Below, in pieces: positions 43,020 through 52,746 of a stretch of DNA of 64,000 nucleotides (within the stretch, counting starts at the first letter, position 1; every line of letters starts with the position of its first letter). A model generated the notes under the pieces. That model saw only the letters and a list, made by a program, of their open reading frames with translations. It ran no database searches and was not told the origin of the DNA. The stretch comes from Chryseobacterium sp. G0186 (lineage in GTDB: Bacteria > Bacteroidota > Bacteroidia > Flavobacteriales > Weeksellaceae): the NCBI RefSeq assembly GCF_003815675.1, contig NZ_CP033918.1, positions 2,728,001 through 2,792,000 of the forward strand. Direction: 5' to 3'. A program made the position numbers and the translations under genes.

Positions 43020-44846
43020 TTATTTTTCTATTCCATAAGCCGCCAATATTTTATTAAAGATCTCTGTATTTTCAAAAAGACCTGTAAACTCCTTTGAATT
43101 TGGGCCATAAGCAAAAACACTTGACGGAATAGAGGTATGATCGTTGGTACTGAAGTTTCCAAATATCCATCCGTCTTTCAGGCTTCCGTCCAAAAGGGTT
43201 AAACCACCGGTTTCGTGATCTCCTACTACAATAACTAAGGTCTCCTTGTTTTCATCGGCAAACTTCATGGCTTTTCCAACCACATGATCGAAATCCAGTA
43301 ATTCGGTTACTAATTGTTCTATATTATTGCTGTGTCCTCCCCCGTCGGTCTGTGAAGCTTCCACCATCATAAAGAATCCTTTTTTATTATTTTTCAGATC
43401 ATTTAGGGTAAGGTCAAAGGCCTCTGCTAACCAGTTTTCTCTTCCATTGGTTATTCTTTGTGAAGCCAGAGGATCAATAATCAGGGTACGGTTACTTATT
43501 TTTTCTGCTGATTTTATGCTGTGGTACAGGTCTACTTTTGCTGACTTAAGCTGTTGTTCTGCATCTTGTGTCAATCCACTAGTAGGACCTCCGATTAGAA
43601 TTTTGGTTTTGGAGGAAGCAAAATCTTTCAGAATAGGTTCGGAACTATTTCTGTTGTCTGAATGTGCATAGAAATCTGCGGGAGTAGCATCGGTAACATC
43701 GCCAGTTGAGATCAGGCCTGAAACCATTCCTTTGGCTGCGATAATATCAGGAATTTGTGCCAAAGCCTTTCCGGAGCTATCAACACCTACAAAAGTATTC
43801 TTTGTTTTTACACCTGTAGCAAATGCTGTAGATCCCGGTGCAGAATCGGTAATGTAAGCATTGGATGAATTGGTTTTGGATAAACCTGTTGCTTTCATAT
43901 TGAATACATTCAGCTTCCCTTTATTGGCTGTAAAGGCCGCATAATATTGTGGCAATGAAGTTCCGTCCGGAATTAAAAGAATCACATTTTTCACCTTTTT
44001 ATTGATTCCGTCTGTTTTATAAGTTGGTGTATAGGTGGTGTATTCCTTTGTATTTTTATAGAAATTCTTTGGAATGGTATTCATGAACTTTTTAAGATCG
44101 GGAATATTATCGGTATTGATATAGTCTACTCCCATATCCATTAGATTCACCCATGCATTGGGAAAATCAGGTGCTCCGTAAAAACGCATTGGTTTTTGCT
44201 GAGTGTGTGCTTTGTCTACTGCTTTTTTTATCTTTTCTGTTTCTTCATCTCTTGGAATTCCTTTTCCGTTCCATTTTACCAGTTCGGGAAGATCTGCACT
44301 GAACATCCCTATTCTTTTCAACTGATCGGCAGAATAGTCTTTATTCAGATCTCCGTCAAAGTAAAGGTAGTTTGGATAGTTTTTAAAATCTCCCGGCTGT
44401 GGTCGTCCTCCGGTAATCACAATTTTCACCCCTGGGTTCCCTGTAATTTCAGGATATTTTTTCAAGGTACTGACCAGTACACTTAGACTTGTTTTGTAAT
44501 CTTGCTTGATATCGATCAGTAATTGCAGCTTTTTACCTGCATCAGGATAAATATTTCCTTTGTTCAGTTTTATTTGCTTTGAAATATTATCAAGATAAAG
44601 ATTTTCCAATGTTCTGTCTGAGGAAAGTTCTTTTTCTGTGTGGGCTACCCAAAGTTTCCCCTTTACCAGAAAAACATCTGCCTCAATGGAACCAAAATTA
44701 GCATAATAAGCCTGCCAAAAAGGAATTTCCTGCATATAATCATTATGAGAATGGGCATTTCCTACATTATATTTCAAATAATTTTGTGCCTGATTTTCAG
44801 AAAAGACTGCTAAAGCCAGCAATCCCAATATTTTTGATAACTTCAT
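43020..44846 (-). CDS. GDPD-like phosphodiesterase fused to alkaline phosphatase
   Basis: 608 residues. Signal peptide to about residue 21. Residues 25-270 resemble a glycerophosphodiester phosphodiesterase/PI-PLC-like barrel (GNAHSHNDYMQ, GSIEADVFLVKGKLWVAHTE, QLLIDIKQ, YINTDNIPDL). Residues 288-605 are an alkaline phosphatase: LLIPDGTSLPQYY, TDSAPGSTAFATGVKT with nucleophile S335, STGDVTDATPADFYAH, and VVGDHETGGL. One chain could thus cut a phosphodiester and free inorganic phosphate from the product. Periplasmic or exported. Third gene after SusC and SusD on the same strand, 76 bases after SusD. Confidence 0.87.
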   Translation of the reverse strand: MKLSKILGLLALAVFSENQAQNYLKYNVGNAHSHNDYMQEIPFWQAYYANFGSIEADVFLVKGKLWVAHTEKELSSDRTLENLYLDNISKQIKLNKGNIYPDAGKKLQLLIDIKQDYKTSLSVLVSTLKKYPEITGNPGVKIVITGGRPQPGDFKNYPNYLYFDGDLNKDYSADQLKRIGMFSADLPELVKWNGKGIPRDEETEKIKKAVDKAHTQQKPMRFYGAPDFPNAWVNLMDMGVDYINTDNIPDLKKFMNTIPKNFYKNTKEYTTYTPTYKTDGINKKVKNVILLIPDGTSLPQYYAAFTANKGKLNVFNMKATGLSKTNSSNAYITDSAPGSTAFATGVKTKNTFVGVDSSGKALAQIPDIIAAKGMVSGLISTGDVTDATPADFYAHSDNRNSSEPILKDFASSKTKILIGGPTSGLTQDAEQQLKSAKVDLYHSIKSAEKISNRTLIIDPLASQRITNGRENWLAEAFDLTLNDLKNNKKGFFMMVEASQTDGGGHSNNIEQLVTELLDFDHVVGKAMKFADENKETLVIVVGDHETGGLTLLDGSLKDGWIFGNFSTNDHTSIPSSVFAYGPNSKEFTGLFENTEIFNKILAAYGIEK

Positions 44847-44922
44847 ACTATCTGTTTAAAAAACTATATCATCACAGGAATCTCTGCAATGATATAGTGA
44901 ATACTATTTAAGATTAAAAATT

Positions 44923-46431
44923 CTACCAACCTTCGTTTTGCTTAATCACACCATAACTATTAACAATTTCGGCCTGTGGAACTGCCCAAACGTTATGGAT
45001 TGCAGGATTAAAGTTTCTAGCTGCCCATACCACTTTTCCATCTATGCCGTGTAAAGGTTGGGCATAGGTTGACTGAGCATCTCCCCAACGAACAAGATCT
45101 CTATGTCTGTCTGCCCATTCACCTGCTAATTCGCAACGTCTTTCATGCTTCAGATCAGCCATTGTACATCCTGTCTTTGGAGTTAAACCGGCACGTTTTC
45201 TAATTAGGTTGATTTCTACATCTGCATTTCCGCCAGACATCAGCAAAGCTTCAGCTCTGATAAGGATAACCTCAGCATAACGCATAATCGGAACGGCAAG
45301 ATCTGTACAAGGATAGTCTCCATTGGCACTTACATGACCACTATTCAATGTATATTTGAAGGCATCCATGTATTTATTAAACTGATATCCTGTAAGAGAG
45401 TTGGAAGATGCATACGTTCTTTCTGTACCATTAAAAGTAAATTTATCTCCTAGTTTAAGAACAGTTGTGCCTCTTCTAAGGTCTCCGGCTTCATATTCAT
45501 CATATAATTCCTTGGTAGGCTGAAAATATCCCCATCCGTTATATTCTCCCCAACCTTTATTTTCTAACATCACTCCCGGCAGAATACTTCCCACTGCATT
45601 AAATTTAGGTGTACTTGGAATGGACCAGATATATTCTGTACTATAGTTATTTTCAGCTTTGAAAACATCTGCATAATTGTTCAGGAGGTTTCTGTTTCCT
45701 TTTGTCATTACCTCATTCGCCCAGTATGCTGCATTTTGCCAATCCTTCATAAACAGATATACTTTGGATAAAAGTGCCCATGCAGCAGCTTTATGAGGTC
45801 TTCCATAATCTTTAGCCGGAAGTTCTGCCTGGCTTGGTAATAGTTCTGCTGCTTTTTTCAGGTCATTAACGATATAATTATAGTTTTCCATAACATTTGC
45901 TGCTCTGGGAACTGGTTTCGTATCAGATTCTTTGGTACGGTCTAGAATGGGAACACCTGCTTTTTCATTTCCATAGCTGTACGCCAGCTCAAAATACATT
46001 CTGCTGCTCATGAATAATGCTTCTCCAAGATATTTATTTTTGACTGCCTGTGAAGCCTGAATATTATTAACATTCCGGATCACACGATTGGCAACTCCAA
46101 TCACTGTATATCTTTTGTTCCATTGTGTTTCCAAATCTCCTGCTGCGATATAATTGCTGCTAAAATTCTTCACATTATCTGCCTCACTTTTTGATCTTCC
46201 TGTTACCATATCGTCACTGGCATTGATGAACCAGAAAAACCCTCTCCCGTAAAATTCGCTGTCGGAAAGCGGCTTATACATAGCGTTAGCTCCTGTAATC
46301 AGGTCATTTTCCGTTTTCCAGAAACTGGCTTCTGTTGGAGTTCCCTCAGGTTCTATATTCAATTCATTGGTACATGAAAGCACCGATGCAGATAGTCCCG
46401 TTATTAATAGTATTGTATTGAAAAATTTCAT
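44923..46431 (-). CDS. SusD/RagB family nutrient-binding outer membrane lipoprotein
   Basis: 502 residues. Lipobox VLSC at about residue 20. N-terminal LNIEPEGTPTEASFWKTEND is the usual SusD start, with helical TPR-like repeats (NYNYIVNDLKKAAELLP, AAWALLSKVYLFMKDW) and a conserved C-terminus (LKHERRCELAGEWADRHRDLVRWGDA, shown as RRCELAGEWADRH). It binds ligand at the lid of the SusC transporter, 27 bases upstream. The ligand may be a phosphate ester or lipid head group, judging from the third gene. Confidence 0.95.
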   Translation of the reverse strand: MKFFNTILLITGLSASVLSCTNELNIEPEGTPTEASFWKTENDLITGANAMYKPLSDSEFYGRGFFWFINASDDMVTGRSKSEADNVKNFSSNYIAAGDLETQWNKRYTVIGVANRVIRNVNNIQASQAVKNKYLGEALFMSSRMYFELAYSYGNEKAGVPILDRTKESDTKPVPRAANVMENYNYIVNDLKKAAELLPSQAELPAKDYGRPHKAAAWALLSKVYLFMKDWQNAAYWANEVMTKGNRNLLNNYADVFKAENNYSTEYIWSIPSTPKFNAVGSILPGVMLENKGWGEYNGWGYFQPTKELYDEYEAGDLRRGTTVLKLGDKFTFNGTERTYASSNSLTGYQFNKYMDAFKYTLNSGHVSANGDYPCTDLAVPIMRYAEVILIRAEALLMSGGNADVEINLIRKRAGLTPKTGCTMADLKHERRCELAGEWADRHRDLVRWGDAQSTYAQPLHGIDGKVVWAARNFNPAIHNVWAVPQAEIVNSYGVIKQNEGW

Positions 46432-46458
46432 CTTTTTTCTTTTTTAATTTTGTTTAGA

Positions 46459-49347
46459 TTAAAACCCGACTTCCAATCCGAAAATAAATGAACGGGCCTG
46501 TGGATATCTTCCTGTATCCACTCCATAGGTTTCCATTCCTACTTCAGGGTCAAATCCTGTATATTTGGTAATGGTAAAAAGGTTATTGCTCGATACATAC
46601 ATTCTTATTTTATTCACATCAAGTTTTTTGTAAAGCTCTCTGGGTAATGAATATCCTATTGTAAGGTTTTTCAGTCTCAAATAAGAACCATCTTCCACAT
46701 AGAAATCCGACACCTTTGAGTAATTGCCACTTGGATCACCCTGTACCACTCTAGGAATGTTCGTATTGGTATTCTGAGGAGTCCATGCGTTCAGGATATC
46801 TCTATCCATGTTATAGTTCTGCCCTGTTCCACCTGGGTTTAATGAAATAAACTTCATCCCGTTGAATATTTTGTTTCCGTATACTCCCTGAAAGAAAAGG
46901 TTAAGATCAAAATTCTTCCATGTCATATTGTAGGATAGACCGTAGGAAAATTTAGGGTATGGATTTCCAAGGTTTACAAAATCATTATTATTCAATACTC
47001 CGGTATTTCCATCTTTTTTCAGGAATTTAATATCTCCCGGTTTAGCATTAGGCTGAATAAGGTTTCCATTGGCATCTTTATAATTATCAATTTCTGCCTG
47101 AGTCTGAAAAATCCCATCGGTTTTGTAACCATAATAAGAATAAAGTGATTCCCCTACTTTGATACGGGTAGGCTTCAATACTCCTCTCACATTATTACTG
47201 TTGACAAATATCTCATCTACACCGGCCAATTGCTTCGCCGTATTTTTTAGTTGACTAAAAGTAGCTCCTACTGAATAGGTAAAATCACCTGTATTTTTGC
47301 TGTTATAATTGATTCCTAGTTCAAATCCCTTATCCTGAAATAACCCGGCATTCACATATTGATCCACATAGGTAGTTGTACTTGAAAGGTTAACATTGAA
47401 GATCTGATCTGTTGAGTTTTTAACAAAATAATCAAACTGAAGAGAGAGGCTGTTTCGTAGGAAAGAGGCATCCACTCCGAAGTTAGTCTGCTCCGATTTT
47501 CCCCACTTCAGATCCGGATTGGGACGTGTGGTGGCATAATACGCAATATTCTGCGACGGGTCTTGCCCGAAAATAATATTATTATCACGGATCATTAATG
47601 GGTTAACTGCCTGATAGGAAACTCCTCCAAGATTTCCTAAAATCCCGTAACTTCCTCTCAGTTTTAGAGAGGATAGCCATGAAATATCCCTCATAAAGTT
47701 TTCTTTAGAGACCACCCATCCTCCTGAAACGGAATAATAGTCTGCAAAATGCTTATCTTTAGATACTAAAGAGGTACCATCTCTTCTGCCTAGCAAACTA
47801 ATAATATATTTTCCTGCATAATCATAGTTAACTCTTGCCAGATAGGATGTCAGAGCTTGTTTATATTTGTAGCTGTATACTTCTTTATTGGTATCTGCAG
47901 CATTCTGAAGATATCTGAAAGCCTCTGCTTCACTTCTGAAATCAAAGGCTTTTGCCTTAAACCCACTTTCAGTTGTTTCCTGATAGGTTAAACCTGCTAG
48001 AAAATCAAAATTATGCTTCCCTGCTGTTAGTTTATACGTAAGAAGCTGCTCGGCAAGAGAAGTGGATATATTATTAGACTGATATTCTAAACTATTGGTA
48101 TCAAATATTTTTCCAACTTCCAATACTCGAGGAGTAAATTCTTTAACGTTTCCAATCTTAAATGTCTGGGAAAAATTGGAACGGAATTTTAAATCTTTAA
48201 GCAAATTAATTTCCATGTACGGATTGATCAAAATCTCATGTGTAGGATTTTGAATGCTAATCCTTTTAAGATAAGCAACAGGGTTGATCATGTCTCCGTA
48301 ACCTCCTGCCACATCAATTGGCAATCCGGAAAAAGCTCCCGTTGGCGTATATACCGGAACATTGGGCGGATAATACATGGCGGCAACCAAAGCTCCTGTG
48401 TAGCCATTCTTTGTGTTAGCTGTATTTCCATCGGAGTAATTATAATACATATTCTCTCCGAACGTTAACCAATCTTTCACTTTATGTTCAGAATTTACTC
48501 GGAAACTATATCTTTTTGCCTGTGTGTTCAATAAAATACCTTCAAGATTCCTGTGATTCATTCCCACAAAGAATCTGGATTTTTCATTTCCTCCACTAAG
48601 GTTTACATTATACTCCTGAATAGTTCCTGTACGGAAAATTTCCTTCATCCAGTCTGTTCTGGTAATCCCGCCATCCGTATATTTTTCAGAGTTGAAAGCT
48701 AATGGAAGATTATTTAATTTTCCTGCATTAGTATATGCCTGACGCATTACATCCTGAAATTCTGCAGCATTTAAAGATTCTCTTAATTTCCATGCCTGAT
48801 TAATTCCATATTTAACGTCAAAATCAATAGTCAGGCTTCCTTTTTTACCTCTTTTTGTTGTAATAAGAATTACCCCACCGGAAGATCTTGCTCCATAAAT
48901 TGCGGCAGCGGCATCTTTAAGAACAGAGATATCCTGGATATCATTAGGATTAATGGCAGGAGTTCCGTTAAAAACCACTCCATCTACAACGTAAAGCGGA
49001 GTTTCTCCATTCACTCCTCCCAAACCACGGATATTTACTTTAGGTGAACCATTGGGATCTCCCCCTTCGTTCACCACCGTTACTCCGGCGGCTTTCCCCT
49101 GAAGCACTTCTCCTACTCCGGATAAAGATCTTGAACTCAGTTTATCCAGCGAAGCTTCTGCTACAGCACCGGACACTTTACTTTTCTTCTGTGTTCCGTA
49201 TCCTATAACGACAACCTCATCAATGGTTTTTTCCTTTAAGCTGTCTACTTTTTGAGATAGGAACATCGGTGAAGCAGATATTGCACCAATAAGTAATACC
49301 CTACCCGTTAAATACGTTACTGAGACAGGGATTTTAAATACATTCAT
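46459..49347 (-). CDS. SusC/RagA family TonB-dependent outer membrane transporter
   Basis: 962 residues from ATG 49347; an in-frame TTG at 49371 is part of the promoter box. Hydrophobic signal region, then a TonB-box-like EKTIDEVVVIGYGTQKK, plug domain (LQGKAAGVTVV, NIRGLGGVNG, PLYVVDGV, ISVLKDAAAAIYGARSSGGV) and a 22-strand barrel with the SusC C-terminus RSFIFGLEVGF. It lacks the N-terminal carboxypeptidase-like domain found in most SusC proteins, so is short for the family. Takes up oligomeric or bulky ligands with SusD and TonB energy. Confidence 0.95.
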   Translation of the reverse strand: MNVFKIPVSVTYLTGRVLLIGAISASPMFLSQKVDSLKEKTIDEVVVIGYGTQKKSKVSGAVAEASLDKLSSRSLSGVGEVLQGKAAGVTVVNEGGDPNGSPKVNIRGLGGVNGETPLYVVDGVVFNGTPAINPNDIQDISVLKDAAAAIYGARSSGGVILITTKRGKKGSLTIDFDVKYGINQAWKLRESLNAAEFQDVMRQAYTNAGKLNNLPLAFNSEKYTDGGITRTDWMKEIFRTGTIQEYNVNLSGGNEKSRFFVGMNHRNLEGILLNTQAKRYSFRVNSEHKVKDWLTFGENMYYNYSDGNTANTKNGYTGALVAAMYYPPNVPVYTPTGAFSGLPIDVAGGYGDMINPVAYLKRISIQNPTHEILINPYMEINLLKDLKFRSNFSQTFKIGNVKEFTPRVLEVGKIFDTNSLEYQSNNISTSLAEQLLTYKLTAGKHNFDFLAGLTYQETTESGFKAKAFDFRSEAEAFRYLQNAADTNKEVYSYKYKQALTSYLARVNYDYAGKYIISLLGRRDGTSLVSKDKHFADYYSVSGGWVVSKENFMRDISWLSSLKLRGSYGILGNLGGVSYQAVNPLMIRDNNIIFGQDPSQNIAYYATTRPNPDLKWGKSEQTNFGVDASFLRNSLSLQFDYFVKNSTDQIFNVNLSSTTTYVDQYVNAGLFQDKGFELGINYNSKNTGDFTYSVGATFSQLKNTAKQLAGVDEIFVNSNNVRGVLKPTRIKVGESLYSYYGYKTDGIFQTQAEIDNYKDANGNLIQPNAKPGDIKFLKKDGNTGVLNNNDFVNLGNPYPKFSYGLSYNMTWKNFDLNLFFQGVYGNKIFNGMKFISLNPGGTGQNYNMDRDILNAWTPQNTNTNIPRVVQGDPSGNYSKVSDFYVEDGSYLRLKNLTIGYSLPRELYKKLDVNKIRMYVSSNNLFTITKYTGFDPEVGMETYGVDTGRYPQARSFIFGLEVGF

Positions 49348-49740
49348 GACATCCTTTTTAATTACATGCAAAATTAGAACAGCCCTTTCCCTGGTCTCAT
49401 TAAGATTTCCTTATGTTTTTATTAAGAAATTTTAGCTAATTTCAAACATCTCCTACCACATTTAAAAATTAAAACACTGTAAGACAACAACATACACAAA
49501 TAAAGTAATCATTTCATTGGTATTCTATCCCTAATTGATATTAACATTCTTTTAAGTTTATAACCAAATCGAGACAATAAGGTCAATTTTGTTAAAGGTA
49601 TTTTCAGATATAATAAATGGCAGAGTTCATTATTCTTTTTTTACATTTGCTGAAAATAGATTTTACCTTACTCACAGATACTCAAGACAGACTATTGAAA
49701 GGGTAGGAAAAATTAAAATAATAAAAAATCATACGATTAA
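49348..49740. other. Divergent promoter region of SusC-1 and the SDR gene
   Basis: 393 AT-rich bases. The minus-strand SusC promoter box is at 49369-49376. No regulator gene, ORF or strong hairpin was found; a plus-strand box for the SDR gene was not clear. Confidence 0.6.
49369..49376 (-). promoter_or_regulatory. -7 promoter box for SusC-1
   Basis: On the minus strand TAATTTTG, a perfect TAnnTTTG match, ends 22 bases before ATG 49347. It includes the in-frame TTG at 49371. Confidence 0.6.
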
Positions 49741-50529
49741 ATGACCATTATCATTACAGGAACCTCATCAGGAATTGGATTTGCATTAGCCGAATATTTT
49801 GGTAAAAAAGGGAACAAAGTATATGGTTTAAGCCGAAAACATACAGAAAGCCAGTACTTCAAATCGATCCCGACTGATGTTACCGACAACAGTGCTGTAC
49901 AGAATGCCATTGCAGAGGTATTGAAAACCGAAACAAGAATTGATGTTCTGATCAACAATGCCGGAATGGGAATGGTGGGTGCTGTGGAGGATTCTACCAA
50001 GGAAGATATTCTAAAGCTTTTCAGCCTGAATCTGGCTGGCCCTGTTCAGATGATGAGTGCCGTTCTTCCAAAAATGCGTGAAAATAAATTTGGAAAAATC
50101 ATTAATGTTTCCAGCATCGGAAGTGAAATGGGATTACCTTTCCGTGGATTTTATTCCGCTTCAAAATCTGCCTTGGATAAGGTAACAGAAGCCATGAGGT
50201 ATGAAGTTTACCCTTGGAATATTGACGTATGTTCACTGCATTTGGGAGATATTAAAACCAATATTGCCGATAACAGAGTGATTGCCCAGGTTTCCCAACC
50301 TTATAAAAATGTCTTTGAAAAAGTATATGCTTTAATGAATTCCCACGTGGATGACGGAGCTGAGCCATTGGAAGTGGCAGAATATATTGAAAAGCTTTTA
50401 GGCAGGAATAAATGGAAAGCCCATTATTATTTTGGTAAATTCGGGCAGAAAATCGGAGTTCCATTGAAATGGATTCTTCCACAAGGAACTTATGAGAATT
50501 TAATGAAGAAGTATAATAAACTGGATTAG
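49741..50529 (+). CDS. Short-chain dehydrogenase/reductase (SDR) family oxidoreductase
   Basis: 262 residues. Rossmann dinucleotide motif TGTSSGIGFALAE at the N-terminus, NNAGMGMVG in the middle, and the catalytic YSASKSALDK (YxxxK) preceded by the Ser in NVSSIGSEMG. NAD(P)-dependent; substrate unknown. Cytosolic. Divergent from the SusC-1 operon, no clear link to it. Confidence 0.93.
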   Translation: MTIIITGTSSGIGFALAEYFGKKGNKVYGLSRKHTESQYFKSIPTDVTDNSAVQNAIAEVLKTETRIDVLINNAGMGMVGAVEDSTKEDILKLFSLNLAGPVQMMSAVLPKMRENKFGKIINVSSIGSEMGLPFRGFYSASKSALDKVTEAMRYEVYPWNIDVCSLHLGDIKTNIADNRVIAQVSQPYKNVFEKVYALMNSHVDDGAEPLEVAEYIEKLLGRNKWKAHYYFGKFGQKIGVPLKWILPQGTYENLMKKYNKLD

Positions 50530-50627
50530 TTTCAGTTTTATAAAGAAAAAATTATTTAATAATTATTTTAAACCATTAAGATCAATTACTATTTAATCCT
50601 CGATCTATGGTTTAACTCCATTAAGAA

Positions 50628-52232
50628 TTGAAGCTATTACTGAAAATATTTTTTGTTCTGTTTTGCGTTTTTACCCAAGCGCAAAAGAAGCAGTATTGGC
50701 TTACCGATACTGAAACCAAGGTCAGAAAAAAGGTAAAGGATTCCGTTTCTGCAGTAAAGTTTCTGGACTCCCTGGCTCAAAACAATTATTTCTTCACTCA
50801 GCTGAAAGAAGTAAAAATAAAAGGAGACAGCACAGAAATTTTTTATGATAAGGGAAAAAATTTCAATGAAACCTATGTTAATCTTTCTGACTCCCTTGTT
50901 CACAAGCTGAAAGTTCAGAAAGATTTCTTCACAAAAAATTTAGATTCAACCAAGAAAAGCATCAACAAAAGTTATATTGATGACGGATATTCCTTTAGCA
51001 GAATTAAATCAAAATATAAGGGCCAAAAAAATGGATTTCCCATTGTAGAACTTGATATCAATAAAAATGATAAAAGAACGATCGATGGTTTTGTTGTAAA
51101 AGGTTACGATAAAGTTCCTAAACGATTCATCAAAAATCTTGAAAAAGAATTTAAGGGGAAAAATTACGACGAGAAGAACCTGCTGGCGATCAATAAGAAT
51201 TTCCAAAGCCACCCGTTTCTGATGCTCGAACGGCAGCCACAAACTTTATTCACTAAAGACTCTACCAATATTTACCTGTTTCTGGAAAAGAAAAAGACCA
51301 ATACTTTTGATGGGGTTATCGGTTTTGGAAATGATAAATCGGACAAGTTCACCTTGAATGGTACGATGAACGTCAATTTCAGAAATATGTTTAATGGTTT
51401 TGAAACCGTCAATTTATACTGGCAAAGAAACCCTGACAAGGGACAAAATTTTGATCTCCAGGTTGATATCCCGTATCTGTTCAAATCAAATGTGGGGATG
51501 AATACGAAAGTGAATATCTACAGACAGGATTCTACTTTTGCCAACGTAAAATTTCTCCCTGCTTTTTATTATCACATCAATAACCGTAATAAGATCGGGC
51601 TTCGAGCAACTTTGGAAAGTTCCACCATCATTGATACGTTGTATGTTCAGGGAAAGGATTATAACAAAAGAGGAATCGGGATCTGGTTTGAAATGACCGA
51701 ACCATCTGATGTTGATCTTTTTCTTTACAAAACAAGGATTAATGCAGGATATGATTATTTAACGACTACCTATACCAAAGGAAACATCAAGTCTACCCAA
51801 AACCAGTTTTACTTTTTTGGGGAACACAATTACCATATTTCCGGGAATCATTTCCTGAATATTAAAGGGGAAGGTGCGATGATGGATTCTAAAATAGAGT
51901 TTTCTGCCAACGAATTGTATCGTTTCGGAGGATGGAATTCTATGCGGGGATTCAATGAGAATTCCCTCGCTGCCGATTTTTACTATTATGGAAGTTTAGA
52001 ATATCGGTACCTCATCGGTAACCAGGCTTTCTTCGATGTCTTTGGACAGTACGGACAGCTCAATAATAAATCGTTGAACGTAAAACCCAAGCTCTACAGT
52101 GTTGGACTCGGTTTTAATTTCTTTATCCCCATCGGTCTGATGAGCTTCCAGCTCTCAAATGGTAATGAGTTTGGAAATCCTTTCAAATTTAATGACATAA
52201 AGATCCATTGGGGCATTCTGAGTAGATTCTAA
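50628..52232 (+). CDS. Omp85/BamA-like outer membrane beta-barrel protein
   Basis: 534 residues from a TTG start. The TTG is chosen because the signal peptide (LLLKIFFVLFCVFTQAQ) begins right after it and there is no nearby ATG. Residues 140-210 resemble one POTRA domain (DKRTIDGFVVKGYDKVPKRF). The rest is barrel strands, e.g. TFDGVIGFGNDKSDKFTLNG, GGWNSMRGFNENSLA (the Omp85 RGF motif) and SVGLGFNFFIPIG, ending with a terminal Phe (SRF). Fewer POTRA units than BamA (five). Likely a TamA/FhaC-type or unknown-cargo assembly factor. Confidence 0.8.
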   Translation: MKLLLKIFFVLFCVFTQAQKKQYWLTDTETKVRKKVKDSVSAVKFLDSLAQNNYFFTQLKEVKIKGDSTEIFYDKGKNFNETYVNLSDSLVHKLKVQKDFFTKNLDSTKKSINKSYIDDGYSFSRIKSKYKGQKNGFPIVELDINKNDKRTIDGFVVKGYDKVPKRFIKNLEKEFKGKNYDEKNLLAINKNFQSHPFLMLERQPQTLFTKDSTNIYLFLEKKKTNTFDGVIGFGNDKSDKFTLNGTMNVNFRNMFNGFETVNLYWQRNPDKGQNFDLQVDIPYLFKSNVGMNTKVNIYRQDSTFANVKFLPAFYYHINNRNKIGLRATLESSTIIDTLYVQGKDYNKRGIGIWFEMTEPSDVDLFLYKTRINAGYDYLTTTYTKGNIKSTQNQFYFFGEHNYHISGNHFLNIKGEGAMMDSKIEFSANELYRFGGWNSMRGFNENSLAADFYYYGSLEYRYLIGNQAFFDVFGQYGQLNNKSLNVKPKLYSVGLGFNFFIPIGLMSFQLSNGNEFGNPFKFNDIKIHWGILSRF

Positions 52233-52309
52233 CCTCGTTATTTCAATATTCTACTCTATTTTATTTAAGATAATGATATATAATAATTATTTGGCCTGTA
52301 TAAAATATC

Positions 52310-52342
52310 AAAAGCATTCATTTAAGAATGCTTTTTTATTTA
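52310..52342 (+). terminator. Terminator after the Omp85-like gene
   Basis: A 10-bp stem (AAAAGCATTC with GAATGCTTTT, loop of 6) followed by TTATTT. Confidence 0.85.
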
Positions 52343-52463
52343 CAAAACAATGCAGATTAATTCAAAATCATACGAAATATTTCAAAACATAAGTTTCTGT
52401 TTTTCAAACCAAACAAGTTAATTAACATAATAAAATATATCTCTTTAATATGAATTAATTGTA

Positions 52464-52471
52464 TATATTTG
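52464..52471 (+). promoter_or_regulatory. -7 promoter box for the GG-leader peptide gene
   Basis: TATATTTG, perfect TAnnTTTG, 24 bases before ATG 52496. It contains an in-frame TTG that could be mistaken for the start. Confidence 0.6.
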
Positions 52472-52495
52472 AAACTCAATTTAAAAATACGTTTT

Positions 52496-52666
52496 ATGAA
52501 AAAATTAAAGAAATTAACTCGTGAAGATCTTAAAACTGTAAAAGGAGGAGAGAAACAAGTTTGGATTGCAGAATTTTGTGGTCAGACTGCTACAACAACT
52601 CAAGATTGGACTCCTGCACAAGCAAATCAGTGGCTAGCTAATCTTGAAGCCAATTACTGTAATTAA
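52496..52666 (+). CDS. Bacteriocin-like / natural-product precursor peptide with double-glycine leader
   Basis: 56 residues. The N-terminal 18 residues MKKLKKLTREDLKTVKGG are a textbook Bacteroidota GG leader, with cleavage expected after GG by a C39 peptidase-transporter. The predicted core is 38 residues (EKQVWIAEFCGQTATTTQDW, ending EANYCN) with two Cys that could form a disulphide. No transporter, modifying enzyme or immunity gene is recognised nearby; the following gene is a GLPGLI protein. Own promoter and own terminator. Could be a bacteriocin, a signal peptide or a modified natural product. Confidence 0.85.
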   Translation: MKKLKKLTREDLKTVKGGEKQVWIAEFCGQTATTTQDWTPAQANQWLANLEANYCN

Positions 52667-52688
52667 TATTTATTTCATATTAACTATT

Positions 52689-52728
52689 TGCACTTATGAC
52701 CTAATAAAGTTATAAGTGCATTTTTTTT
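52689..52728 (+). terminator. Terminator between the GG peptide and GLPGLI genes
   Basis: A 9-bp perfect stem (TGCACTTAT with ATAAGTGCA) followed by eight T. Makes the peptide gene a separate abundant transcript or gives attenuated read-through into the next gene. Confidence 0.85.
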
Positions 52729-52746
52729 GCAATCAAAAATAATTCT

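Noticed and set aside
43327..43671. Plus-strand frame opposite the alkaline phosphatase
   Set aside because: Covers the conserved phosphatase active-site region on the minus strand; antisense shadow.
46459..49347. SusC-1 as truncated because the carboxypeptidase-like domain is missing
   Set aside because: The signal region runs straight into an intact TonB-box-like segment and plug; several SusC proteins lack this domain, so it is a variant, not damage.
52310..52728. Hairpins around the GG peptide gene as a CRISPR-like array
   Set aside because: The hairpins differ in sequence and spacing; they are ordinary terminators.
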